A program made the translations under genes and the position numbers. Source: an uncultured Subdoligranulum sp. (GTDB lineage Bacteria > Bacillota > Clostridia > Oscillospirales > Ruminococcaceae). From it: 64,000 nucleotides of DNA. This document shows positions 40,561 to 48,704 of this stretch, one piece after another. The DNA lies in the NCBI GenBank assembly GCA_900545545.1, contig UQZO01000009.1:1-64000 (forward strand), in the 5' to 3' direction. The notes beneath the pieces were generated by a model. That model was given only the letters and a program-made list of their open reading frames with translations. It did no database searches and was not told the DNA's origin. Position 1 is the stretch's first letter. Each line of letters opens with the position of its first letter.

Positions 40561-42354
40561 TCACGGGTTGAAGCGAGGCAGCAAGCAGCTGCTCAGAACC
40601 TCCTCCCGATTTTCCGGATCACTGGATACTGCCGAAATGACTGTATATTTGGCGGCAGCCATGACATCATGCATGATCATGAAGGACTGTACCCAGCCAA
40701 TCAGCTCACGCATACCGCAGCTTCCATCTGTGATGGACTTTTCTCGGCAGCAGCGGATCATGTCGCCCAGGCACTCCACCATCTGGCGAATGGTACCTTT
40801 ATCATCGCAGCCGGTCAGTTTGGAAACGCGCGCAGTCATGGTGGCAGCATCTGGTTGGTCAAAGTCCATAATCAGATTCATACGGGAAAGAATCGACTGG
40901 TTCATTTCCCGGCACCCTTCATACCCTACGTTTGTGGTGACAATAACGACACAATCGGGGTGGCGGTGGATCACCTCTCCGGTAGGCAGTGTAATAGAGT
41001 TGCAACGGTCAAGCAGCGAATTTAAGCCGACCATCACACCTGGGTTGGCGATGACGGTGGGCTCCTGTATCTCAACCACATATCCATACCGAAGAGCCTG
41101 CACGAATGGCGTGTCCACATAGCGAAATCCCTGCCTATTCTGGGCCGGTTGCTCGGTGCGAGCCTGTGCAGCCATGACCTCCAGCAGTTTGTTAAAGACA
41201 TCGTCTTCAGTGATATCGGGTCTATATTCGCCAGTCATGCCATAGTAAGCGCTGGCCGGATCCATCTGGATATCCTGCAGGGTGGGCAGCTCTGGCGTAC
41301 CATGCGACGGATGTTCTTCCACATCAGGCATCATCTGGCCCAAAAAGTCGAAGATCTCAAAGTTTGCATTGCAGGTAATCGAAACATAAGGACGGTGGAT
41401 TCCGGCAGCAAATGCCTTGGCGCCTTCGGTCTTACCGGTTCCCGCAGGTCCACGGAACATAAAGTTGCGCATGGGCTGGCTGGTCCCGGTGGTTTCTTTG
41501 GCGTGACGACAGGCAAGAACGACTTCCTCCGGTGTGATGTACCAGGCCGGCAGTTTGGGAACCATAGCTTCTTCCGCACTGGTGAGTGGCGAAGAGGAAA
41601 AACGGTACTGTCCCTCGAAATCCTCAGCCTTGATGGACGGCTTTGGTTTTGCAGTGGCTTTTCCGGGCTCCATAATGGTGAATTCGCCCAGAATCGTACT
41701 GGTGGGATTGTAGGTGCTTTGACTGAGCGCCAAAGGCGTAAAGGGCTGGATGTTGCCGGAAGCAGGAATGCTGATCTTAATACCGGCAGATCCGCACCCG
41801 GCGGCATTCTCAATACGGCGATACAGGTTGTCGCAGCAAATCGCTGCATGACGAGCTGCCTCGTCCATATCCGAATAACCCGCCTTGCATTGATCCCACA
41901 GCTTGGCATATTCGTCGCTGAATTCTTCGTCCTGCAAGGCCGCAGGCATCAGAGCGAAAAACAATGCGGATCCACTGTCCCCGCTATCTTTCAGGATGTA
42001 ATTCTTGGGTGAAGACTCGGCATCCGCCATCTTGGCGGCGGTAAATTTACCGGTGGTGTTGTTAAAGACAACCACATGGGTCATTCCTGTCCGGCTGGGA
42101 TATTCGGCGATGACAAAGTTATCCGCCTGAGTGCCGATAGCACCTTTTACCGGTACCCCACTTGCCATATCGTCTTCATGGTCCAACGCCATATAGGCCA
42201 GAATGGCTGACAGAGAGGCCGCATGCAGCGTGGATGAAGCCGACGAGGGGGAGTATTTGGAACGTGCATCCGGATACTTTGTGTCAATGGCGTCAAAAGG
42301 TTTGGGGAGAACACGCTTCCAAGTCCAAAAGTCAAACAGTTTACACTTACCCAT
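40561..42354 (-). CDS. MoxR-type AAA+ ATPase
   Basis: A 597-residue protein. The N-terminal 240 residues are unlike known MoxR proteins and contain a pseudo-catalytic-looking block GDSGSALFFALMPAALQDEEF. The C-terminal AAA+ core has Walker A FRGPAGTGKTEGAKAFA (about 305), an insertion with a possible Walker B around YGYVVEIQEPTVI (about 423), DCVVIVTTNVGYEG (about 466, sensor 1) and SRMNLIMDFD (about 488, arginine finger region). MoxR ATPases act as chaperones with VWA partners. GAGG of AAAGGAGG precedes ATG 42354. Confidence 0.82.
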   Translation of the reverse strand: MGKCKLFDFWTWKRVLPKPFDAIDTKYPDARSKYSPSSASSTLHAASLSAILAYMALDHEDDMASGVPVKGAIGTQADNFVIAEYPSRTGMTHVVVFNNTTGKFTAAKMADAESSPKNYILKDSGDSGSALFFALMPAALQDEEFSDEYAKLWDQCKAGYSDMDEAARHAAICCDNLYRRIENAAGCGSAGIKISIPASGNIQPFTPLALSQSTYNPTSTILGEFTIMEPGKATAKPKPSIKAEDFEGQYRFSSSPLTSAEEAMVPKLPAWYITPEEVVLACRHAKETTGTSQPMRNFMFRGPAGTGKTEGAKAFAAGIHRPYVSITCNANFEIFDFLGQMMPDVEEHPSHGTPELPTLQDIQMDPASAYYGMTGEYRPDITEDDVFNKLLEVMAAQARTEQPAQNRQGFRYVDTPFVQALRYGYVVEIQEPTVIANPGVMVGLNSLLDRCNSITLPTGEVIHRHPDCVVIVTTNVGYEGCREMNQSILSRMNLIMDFDQPDAATMTARVSKLTGCDDKGTIRQMVECLGDMIRCCREKSITDGSCGMRELIGWVQSFMIMHDVMAAAKYTVISAVSSDPENREEVLSSCLLPRFNP

Positions 42355-42373
42355 TTTCAATTCCTCCTTTGTA

Positions 42374-43207
42374 TTACCAGGCCAAAGACAATTGGTCTTC
42401 CTGGATGGAAACTTTCAGATCCTGCTGCTCCAAAAGGCGCTTCAGTTCTTCCCAATGCGCAGGACTGGGCATCTGCTCCAGGGTTTTGCCTTTTTGCGGA
42501 TGTCCGTCTGCAGAGGTGAAAGTCACCTGCCCGTTCGGATCAATGGCAATCTGGCTACACTGCCGGATATTCAGCTCGGTAATGATTTCTGAAAGGGCTT
42601 TTTGGCCAATCAGGCTGTACCAGAGTTGAACGTCCTCTTGCTTGGGTTCTTGATGCGCTTCCGGCGGAGCAGCGGCTTCCGGAGGTGGGGCAAAGGATCT
42701 GGCCTGGTTGAGCTCCGCGGTACATGGAATCATGCTGCGAAGAGAAGCGGTTTGGATGAATTCCAACTTCAGGTCACCGGGTTCATCAAAGCAAAGTGTG
42801 GCTTCGCGGAATTCTCCGGTGTTCTTCGTAGTGATCCACGCAACGTTGCCGCTTTCAATAATCTCCTCGGGATCTTCCTCGCACCAATGCCACTCCGCCT
42901 GAGGATATACGGAACGGAGCAGTTCGGTGATACGCGCTTCCACATGCTGCAAGAGCAGGGCGTGTGTATCACACGATGCATTGGAAGCTTCTTCATCGGC
43001 ATCTGCGCCGAAGAGGTTCTCCCAAAAGGAGGGCTGTACCGGATGATCTGCCAGAGGGCGTTTCATCCAGCTGACCAGCCAGATAATGGCCCACAGACAG
43101 AAATAGCCGATCAGGAGCAGTTGTGAGGTTGTACCCCGGAAGAACGCCAGAATCAGCAGGGTTCCGCCTGCGAGGGAGGAAAAGCTGGCCAGTTTTTTAG
43201 TCTTCAT
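42374..43207 (-). CDS. Uncharacterised membrane-anchored ICE protein
   Basis: A 277-residue protein with two adjacent membrane helices near the N-terminus (about residues 10-45), then a cytoplasmic region with a proline/alanine/glutamate-rich linker (about 185-205). The final 60 residues include IAIDPNGQVTFTSADGHPQKGKTLEQMPSP. No enzymatic motif. The gene lies 19 bp upstream of the ATPase gene and could anchor the MoxR-VWA complex to the membrane. GAAGGATGA precedes ATG 43207. Confidence 0.62.
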   Translation of the reverse strand: MKTKKLASFSSLAGGTLLILAFFRGTTSQLLLIGYFCLWAIIWLVSWMKRPLADHPVQPSFWENLFGADADEEASNASCDTHALLLQHVEARITELLRSVYPQAEWHWCEEDPEEIIESGNVAWITTKNTGEFREATLCFDEPGDLKLEFIQTASLRSMIPCTAELNQARSFAPPPEAAAPPEAHQEPKQEDVQLWYSLIGQKALSEIITELNIRQCSQIAIDPNGQVTFTSADGHPQKGKTLEQMPSPAHWEELKRLLEQQDLKVSIQEDQLSLAW

Positions 43208-43241
43208 TGTTACGTCATCCTTCTTTCGTTTGGTTCTCCAC

Positions 43242-43296
43242 AAAAAAAGATCCCGATCATGATGAAGCATTAAAGTCTTCCTGCATGATCGGGGTC
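43242..43296 (-). terminator. Intra-operon terminator after ssb
   Basis: On the minus strand GACCCCGATCATG pairs with CATGATCGGGATC (43296-43284 with 43261-43249, 13 bp, one G-T), then TTTTTTT. It separates ssb from the genes that follow in the same direction. Confidence 0.82.
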
Positions 43297-43309
43297 AACG
43301 AGTTTTGGG

Positions 43310-43774
43310 TCAAAACGGCAGATCGCCTTCATCGAGATCGACAATGGCGTAGTCGTCGTCCTGACTCTGTGCGGCTTGTGCGGTGGGGGAAGCTGTGGCT
43401 GGCGCGCTGGGAGCAGTGGTTGGTGCGGCCGGAACGGAGGTGTCAGTCTTGCGGCCTGTAGGGATATAATCCCAGCGGGCCCGGCTGATTCTCGCTATGG
43501 TCCGAGTGCCTCCGTCTTTGCGGGGAACATCGACAACCGAAAGCTGACCATTCACAAACAGCAGGCTTCCTTTCCGAACACCGGCTTTACTGGCTCGGGT
43601 CGCCTCATCCGCTTCCAACCAGCACTGGTAAAACGAGGTATGGACATGGTCCTTATAGCCTTCGTTTACAGCCAGGCCGAGGAGCAAATACGGTTCACCG
43701 GTTGTTGCTCTGGCGCGCAACTCAACATCGTGAGTCACACGACCTACCAAAGAGATTTGTGCGTACATTTTCAT
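43310..43774 (-). CDS. ssb: Single-stranded DNA-binding protein
   Basis: A 154-residue SSB-like protein. The OB-fold N-terminus begins MYAQISLVGRVTHDVELRARATTGEPYLLLGLAVNEGY, and KGSLLFVNGQLSVVD (about 70-84) is the conserved central block. A low-complexity alanine/threonine linker (about 110-140) leads to the acidic tip DDDYAIVDLDEGDLPF, the canonical partner-binding tail. It protects element ssDNA during transfer and recombination and would support the annealing-like protein. ATG 43774 follows AAAGGA. Confidence 0.92.
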   Translation of the reverse strand: MKMYAQISLVGRVTHDVELRARATTGEPYLLLGLAVNEGYKDHVHTSFYQCWLEADEATRASKAGVRKGSLLFVNGQLSVVDVPRKDGGTRTIARISRARWDYIPTGRKTDTSVPAAPTTAPSAPATASPTAQAAQSQDDDYAIVDLDEGDLPF

Positions 43775-43819
43775 TCGTCCTTTCTGTGTAAAGAGTTTTC
43801 CCGTTGCCGGGCGGATATT

Positions 43820-43863
43820 AAAAAAGCGCCAGACCTGCACCCTGACGGGCACATTTCTGACGC
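43820..43863 (-). terminator. Leader terminator of the ssb/MoxR-VWA operon
   Basis: On the minus strand GCGTCAGA..TCTGGCGC (43863-43856 with 43833-43826) encloses a TGTGCCC-GTCA-GGGTGCA stem and is followed by TTTTTT. It lies between promoter B and the ssb start, so transcripts must pass it. Confidence 0.82.
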
Positions 43864-43921
43864 AATTTTACAAACTATAAGACGGCTCTTCCTGCGAGCC
43901 ATGCGCGGCTAAAGCCAGCGG

Positions 43922-43970
43922 CAAAAATCAAGTACAACTGTATGGTACCACAATATATAGAATAAATCAA
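43922..43970 (-). promoter_or_regulatory. Promoter B of the ssb/MoxR-VWA operon
   Basis: Aligned with promoter A: TTGATT (43970-43965), 17 bp, TACCAT (43947-43942), then TTGTACTTGATTTTTG (to about 43922). The -10 is weak, suggesting activation or an ICE-specific sigma factor. Short hairpins (GGCTTTAGCC; GGCTC..GAGCC) follow in the leader. Confidence 0.55.
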
Positions 43971-43999
43971 TACATATACGCTATAAATTGTGGAGTCTG

Positions 44000-44248
44000 T
44001 CAGGCTTTGGCCTCCACAAACCACTTGTTGCCTTCATGGTACAGGAAGGTCTCTTTACCTTGTATCTTAACGGTGTATCGGATACCACCGCCAGAAACCT
44101 TTGAAGAAGCTGCGCGGCATTTGTACATCAGCTGATCAATTTGGAAAAGCCGACCATTCGGCCAACGGATGAAGCGTGGATATATGACGCCTTCCTCGTC
44201 TACGTCAAGGTTCACCGATACATATGCTTTTCGGCATTGCTCCGCCAT
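44000..44248 (-). CDS. Uncharacterised small ICE protein
   Basis: An 82-residue basic protein, MAEQCRKAYVSVNLDVDEEG.., predicted as a compact beta-rich fold ending HEGNKWFVEAKA. No family recognised. It is the first gene leftward of the ImmR-like repressor and directly downstream of the operator-controlled promoter, so it is the most tightly repressed gene of the element centre. AAAGGAG is upstream; ATG 44248 is chosen over GTG 44257 on spacing. Confidence 0.6.
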   Translation of the reverse strand: MAEQCRKAYVSVNLDVDEEGVIYPRFIRWPNGRLFQIDQLMYKCRAASSKVSGGGIRYTVKIQGKETFLYHEGNKWFVEAKA

Positions 44249-44322
44249 AGATATCACACTCCTTTGCGCACCGGCCTGTTATGCAGCTTGACATGAATAG
44301 CAATTAAAGGTAGAATAATAGC

Positions 44323-44397
44323 AGTTAAATGTCTATATTCATTGTACGCAGTTGAGCTTCTTATGTCAACCCATATAGGAAGTTAAATGTCTATATT
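44323..44397. promoter_or_regulatory. Repressor operators and leftward promoter at the ICE switch
   Basis: AGTTAAATGTCTATATT occurs as a 17-bp direct repeat at 44323-44339 and 44381-44397. Between them is a leftward promoter, TTGACA (44369-44364), 17 bp, TACAAT (44346-44341). The spacing of the repeats on either side of this promoter fits repression by the adjacent XRE protein. Confidence 0.75.
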
Positions 44398-44422
44398 TAT
44401 TTGGACAGGAGTGATGGATCGC

Positions 44423-44851
44423 ATGACTTTTGGTGAAAAGTTCAAGGCCCTGAGAGAGGAAAAAGGGCTGACGCAGAAAGATGTAGCAGAAGCTCTGGAA
44501 ATTAACGCCCGCATGATTACACGTTATGAAAATGGCATCTCATATCCTCGGACCCGCGAAGCCTATCGCAAGATAGCCGACTATTTTGAAGTAGCGGTTG
44601 ACTATCTGTTGACCGAGAACGATTCGTTTGTTATGAAGGCCTCCGAGCAGTACGGGGCACGGGGAATGAAGCAAGCCCAAGAGTTGATTGACGGAATGTC
44701 CGGCCTGTTTGCCGGCGGCACGCTGTCGGAGCAGGATAAGGATGCTGTCATGAAGGCACTGCAGGATATCTATTGGGAATCCAAGGCGCGGAATGCCAAA
44801 AAGTATGCTGCCAAGAACAACGGACCGGATGAGGAACCCTCCGCTATGTGA
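44423..44851 (+). CDS. ImmR-like XRE repressor
   Basis: A 142-residue Cro/C1-type repressor: KALREEKGLTQKDVAEALEINARMITRYENGISYP (about residues 7-41) is the HTH, followed by YFEVAVDYLLTEN and an acidic C-terminal region. An ImmA-like protease gene follows 79 bp downstream, the arrangement of ICEBs1 and related elements, in which the protease destroys the repressor after DNA damage and so induces excision. AGGAG lies upstream; ATG 44414 is a possible alternative start. Confidence 0.85.
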   Translation: MTFGEKFKALREEKGLTQKDVAEALEINARMITRYENGISYPRTREAYRKIADYFEVAVDYLLTENDSFVMKASEQYGARGMKQAQELIDGMSGLFAGGTLSEQDKDAVMKALQDIYWESKARNAKKYAAKNNGPDEEPSAM

Positions 44852-44930
44852 GTCAGTCCGCTTTATCGTATATTTTATTTGATAGAATAAAGCGACTGCA
44901 ATTTTCGTGGTATGAGAGGGGGCTGTAACG

Positions 44931-45479
44931 TTGACGATCCGTTCTGAAGAAATCTATCGCAAAGCAAACCAAATCGTCCAGAAAAACGGAACGCGAGATG
45001 CGCTACAGATTGCCCGAAATTCGGGCATCTATCTTCATTTCGTGGAAGAGTTCAAAAACCTGCTGGGAATGTACACGTACCAGCAAAAGGAACGGCATAT
45101 TTTGCTGAACGCCAACATGGACGAAATTCTTATGAATATGGTCTGTGCGCATGAGATAGGCCATGACACCCTACACAGAGAAAAAGCAAAAGGGAAAAGT
45201 GTTCTGTCAGAGTTTATCCTGTTTGATATGCGTACTGCGGTGGAGTATGAGGCTAACGCATTTGCCGCACATGTATTGATTGACGACGAAGAGCTGTTTT
45301 TTTACCTGCAGCAGGGATATGATGTGGCACAACTTTCGGCTGTCATGAATACAAACATCAATTTAATGCTGGTCAAGTTAAATGAGCTGAACCGCATGGG
45401 GAGGGAGTATCACTTGCCCTATGTACCCAATGCGGATTTTCTTAAAAATCTGAAAGCGGAAGGAAGGTCTACCCTATGA
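44931..45479 (+). CDS. ImmA/IrrE-type metallopeptidase
   Basis: A 182-residue zinc peptidase. VCAHEIGHDTLH (about residues 71-82) is the HExxH active site and EYEANAFAAHVLI (about 104-116) supplies the third ligand glutamate. In ICEBs1, ImmA cleaves the ImmR repressor and induces the element; the same is inferred here. It starts at TTG 44931 behind GAGAGGGGG. The next gene overlaps its end by 4 bp. Confidence 0.88.
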   Translation: MTIRSEEIYRKANQIVQKNGTRDALQIARNSGIYLHFVEEFKNLLGMYTYQQKERHILLNANMDEILMNMVCAHEIGHDTLHREKAKGKSVLSEFILFDMRTAVEYEANAFAAHVLIDDEELFFYLQQGYDVAQLSAVMNTNINLMLVKLNELNRMGREYHLPYVPNADFLKNLKAEGRSTL

Positions 45480-45784
45480 AGTATATACTGTATCGATCAT
45501 TCGGAAACCTGGACAGGGATGTCAGGAAGCATGAACTTGTGGCGGTGGAATACGGGGCAAGCATCGAGGACGTGACCGAGCGCTTGATCCAAGCTGTTAC
45601 GGATGACCTGGAAGGACTTCCTGAGTATAAAGGTTGCGAAGCAGTAGCCTATGCCCCGGAGAAAGTCAAGGAATTCCGCAAGGTTCGCAGGTATGCGTAT
45701 GAGATGATGGGGATTGTCTACCGCCCCGATGCAGATAAAAATGTACTGGTTGATTACGGAATTACCGAGTCGGATTCTGAATAA
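45476..45784 (+). CDS. Uncharacterised small protein linked to ImmA
   Basis: A 102-residue soluble protein, MKYILYRSFGNLDRDVRKHELVA.., with an acidic C-terminus. No family recognised. It overlaps the ImmA-like gene by 4 bp (ATGA) and precedes the Y-family polymerase by 65 bp, so it is probably co-expressed with the switch. Its size and position suit a modulator of the repressor or protease, which is only a guess. Confidence 0.6.
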   Translation: MKYILYRSFGNLDRDVRKHELVAVEYGASIEDVTERLIQAVTDDLEGLPEYKGCEAVAYAPEKVKEFRKVRRYAYEMMGIVYRPDADKNVLVDYGITESDSE

Positions 45785-45849
45785 GAAAAGCCTCTGCGGG
45801 TGGAGCAAGGCTTTCAAGACATAGAGCGAGTTCTGGCGGAGGGCCATGC

Positions 45850-47358
45850 ATGAAGCACCGGATATATATCGCTATTGACCTGAAAAGTTTCTATGCTTCG
45901 GTGGAATGCAGGGAACGAGGTTTGGATCCTTTGGATACAAACCTTGTGGTTGCAGATGAGAGCCGTACAGACAAAACAATCTGCCTGGCAGTAAGCCCGT
46001 CCCTGAAAAGCTATGGCATTCCGGGCCGTCCGCGTCTGTTTGAGGTTGTCCAACAGGTCAAAGAAGCCAATGCGGGCCGAATGTACAGCGCGCCGGGACA
46101 TAAGTTGGTTGGGCAATCTTGCTTCCTGTCAGAGCTCAATTCAAACCCATCGCTGGCGATTGATTATCTTATTGCACCGCCTCGAATGGCGTACTATATG
46201 CAATACAGTACGCGCATTTATGATATCTACCTCAAGTACATTGCACCTGAGGATATCATCGTGTATTCCATCGATGAAGTGTTCATGGACGTAACGGATT
46301 ATCTCAATACATACAGGCTCTCGGCGAAGGATCTGGCCATGAAGATGATCCAGGATGTCCTGAATACAACAGGCATCACGGCTACGGCGGGAATCGGTAC
46401 GAATCTTTTTCTCTGCAAGGTGGCTATGGATATTGTGGCCAAGCATATCCCTGCCGACAAAAACGGTGTGCGGATTGCAGAGCTAGATGAGATGGGCTTT
46501 CGCCGCAAGCTGTGGTCACACCAGCCACTGACGGATTTCTGGCGTGTGGGCCGGGGATATGCAAAGAAACTGGAAGCCAACGGGATGTTCACAATGGGGG
46601 ATGTGGCCCGGTGCTCCGTCTATAATGAAGATTTACTGTATAAGCTGTTTGGGAAAAACGCGGAATTGCTGATAGACCATGCATGGGGATGGGAACCATG
46701 CACGGTTGCAGCGGTAAAAGCCTATCGGCCCGAGAATAACAGCCTTGGCTCCGGGCAGGTGCTCCACCAACCGTATACGGCGGAAAAGGCACGTCTTGTG
46801 CTGCGTGAGATGGCAGACTTGCTTTCTCTGGATCTGGTCGGCAAAAGGCTTGTAACCAATCAGCTGGTGGTGACGATCGGGTATGACAAGGAAAATCTGT
46901 CAACGCCGGATCAGAAAAAACAATATCATGGGGAAGTGACAAAAGACCACTATGGTCGTGAGATCCCCAAACATTCCCATGGGACACAGAATTTGGAACG
47001 GTACACTTCCTCAACAAAACTGATTGTCGGCGCAGCAACAGAGCTGTTTGATCGCATCGCAGACAAAAACCTTCTGGTTCGCCGGCTGAATATTGTGGCT
47101 GCCCATGTGATTCCGGAGAGCGAGGCACCAAAGACAGAGCCGGGCTTTGAGCAGTTGGACCTTTTCACGGATTACGCAGCCGAACAGGCCAAGCAAGAAA
47201 AAGAAGATGCTGCACTTGCCCGGGAACGTAAACGCCAGGAGGCGGTGCTGGCCATAAAAAAGAAATTTGGAAAGAATGCTATCCTCAGAGGTATGAATCT
47301 GGAGGAGGGAGCTACAGCAAAAGATCGCAACGCACAGATCGGGGGACACAAAGCATGA
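45850..47358 (+). CDS. UmuC/DinB-like Y-family DNA polymerase
   Basis: A 502-residue translesion polymerase. IAIDLKSFYASVECRERG (about residue 7) and VYSIDEVFMDVTDYL (about 137) carry the catalytic carboxylates; TATAGIGTNLFLCKVAMD (about 174) and LGSGQVLHQPYT (about 298) are typical of the UmuC-like clade. QLDLF near residue 434 is a sliding-clamp binding motif. Together with YolD it forms a mutagenic repair cassette common on phages and ICEs. The start is ATG 45850, with weak GGAGGG nearby. It follows the ImmA cluster, so induction by DNA damage would coincide with ICE activation. Confidence 0.93.
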   Translation: MKHRIYIAIDLKSFYASVECRERGLDPLDTNLVVADESRTDKTICLAVSPSLKSYGIPGRPRLFEVVQQVKEANAGRMYSAPGHKLVGQSCFLSELNSNPSLAIDYLIAPPRMAYYMQYSTRIYDIYLKYIAPEDIIVYSIDEVFMDVTDYLNTYRLSAKDLAMKMIQDVLNTTGITATAGIGTNLFLCKVAMDIVAKHIPADKNGVRIAELDEMGFRRKLWSHQPLTDFWRVGRGYAKKLEANGMFTMGDVARCSVYNEDLLYKLFGKNAELLIDHAWGWEPCTVAAVKAYRPENNSLGSGQVLHQPYTAEKARLVLREMADLLSLDLVGKRLVTNQLVVTIGYDKENLSTPDQKKQYHGEVTKDHYGREIPKHSHGTQNLERYTSSTKLIVGAATELFDRIADKNLLVRRLNIVAAHVIPESEAPKTEPGFEQLDLFTDYAAEQAKQEKEDAALARERKRQEAVLAIKKKFGKNAILRGMNLEEGATAKDRNAQIGGHKA

Positions 47359-47777
47359 GCAGACAATACGAAGATATTCTCCATCTGCCCCATCATGTAT
47401 CGTCCAAACGGCACCCGATGCCCATGTCAGATCGTGCGGCGCAGTTTTCGCCTTTTGCTGCTCTCACTGGATATGATGATGCCATTCGGGAAACCGGACG
47501 ATTGACAGAGCGGAGGGTTGAGCTGGACGATGAGGAATTGGCAAGACTGGACGAGAAGTTCCACATTTTACAGGAACATTTGGAGGAGCAGCCTGTGGTT
47601 CGCTTCACCTATTTCAAGCCGGATATGAGGAAAGAGGGCGGCGCCTATCTGACAGTATTCGGTGTTATCCGGAAAATCAGAGACTATGAGCGTGAGATCT
47701 TGCTGCAGGATGAAACGGTTATTCCTGTGGATGATATTGTGGAGATGGAATGTCCGTTGTTTTCCTCTATGGAATGA
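47355..47777 (+). CDS. YolD-like protein
   Basis: A 140-residue YolD-family protein: HPMPMSDRAAQFSPFAALTGYDDAIRET (about residues 21-48) and the C-terminal GVIRKIRDYEREILLQDETVIPVDDIVEME are the family blocks. YolD proteins accompany UmuC-like polymerases and are thought to play the UmuD-like role. It overlaps the polymerase gene by 4 bp. Confidence 0.88.
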   Translation: MSRQYEDILHLPHHVSSKRHPMPMSDRAAQFSPFAALTGYDDAIRETGRLTERRVELDDEELARLDEKFHILQEHLEEQPVVRFTYFKPDMRKEGGAYLTVFGVIRKIRDYEREILLQDETVIPVDDIVEMECPLFSSME

Positions 47778-47787
47778 AAGATAACAT

Positions 47788-47823
47788 AGTAAAGACCTCG
47801 ACGCTTTTGTCGAGGTCTTTACT
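47788..47823. terminator. Bidirectional terminator
   Basis: A perfect 15-bp stem (47788-47802 with 47809-47823) between the convergent YolD and 47902-48591 genes. Confidence 0.88.
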
Positions 47824-47901
47824 GCTGGTTACAAAACGGACGTTCACCGATGGGAACAATCGACAGATATATGGTATATGAAACCGATGAGGGGGACACT
47901 G

Positions 47902-48591
47902 TCAATAGCGCTCCAGAACCAGAAGGCGACGGAGATACAAATTGGTAAGAGTCTGTAAAACGGGAATCAAATGATCAGATGCCCGCACATAAGCCGGTAG
48001 GTTATCACAAGTTAGGGCTGAATCGGAATAGATTCTTTCCATCAGTACGCTACTGTCACGAACGTCGTGGAGATTTTGATCGATGCAGGCAATCAGTTCG
48101 GCAGTGGATAAGCTGTTTTGCGACAGCAAATCCATAATCTGCTGCTCATGCGGTACCAAACGGTCTTGGTGTAAGACGCGGCAAGCAACAGAGAGTGGAA
48201 CACGACGCCGAAAAACAAGGTGGAGAAAGCTGCACAGCCGGCTTCCGAATCCCGCAGTGGCTGGTACAGGATTCAGCGGAGCCATCAACTCAAACAGAGC
48301 ATCGGCGGCCGTATAACCGCTGCCAATGTGCAAAAATCCAAGGTGCTCCAGACGGGTGCAATAGTATGCCAGAGAATATTCATCGCAGATATGTAACTCC
48401 TGCTTCCGTTTGGCAAAGACGATCTCCAGTTCCTGCTGGTCGCGGATATGCCAGAGCAGAGAACTCCAAAGAAGCATTTCACAAAGAGAAGGTTCATAGC
48501 TTCTCGAACTGTTCAGTAAAACGGGCTGTTTCGCTCCATTGCTTCCGGTGCGCAGCTCATAACGTCCGATGGCGGTGTAATATTGAATCAT
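47902..48591 (-). CDS. Uncharacterised ICE protein
   Basis: A 229-residue, largely helical protein of unknown function. The layout, EMLLWSSLLWHIRDQQELEIVF (about 38-59), then CTRLEHLGFLHIGSGYTAADALFELM (about 79-104), suggests one or two winged-helix-like domains, compatible with a regulator. GGAGGCG precedes ATG 48591. It follows a terminator at 48652-48685 and is the last gene of the leftward transfer block. Confidence 0.6.
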   Translation of the reverse strand: MIQYYTAIGRYELRTGSNGAKQPVLLNSSRSYEPSLCEMLLWSSLLWHIRDQQELEIVFAKRKQELHICDEYSLAYYCTRLEHLGFLHIGSGYTAADALFELMAPLNPVPATAGFGSRLCSFLHLVFRRRVPLSVACRVLHQDRLVPHEQQIMDLLSQNSLSTAELIACIDQNLHDVRDSSVLMERIYSDSALTCDNLPAYVRASDHLIPVLQTLTNLYLRRLLVLERY

Positions 48592-48651
48592 AATGACGCC
48601 TCCTTTTGTCCTGTTATACGAACGTTTGTTTCGCAGGCAACACCAGATAAT

Positions 48652-48685
48652 AAAAAAGCGGGAAAAGCTCGTTGAGCCTTTCCCG
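48652..48685 (-). terminator. Terminator after the 48705 gene
   Basis: On the minus strand CGGGAAAGGCTC/GAGCTTTTCCCG (48685-48674 with 48670-48659, one A-C mismatch) followed by TTTTTT. Confidence 0.8.
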
Positions 48686-48704
48686 TTTTTATATCATGTA
48701 TGTT

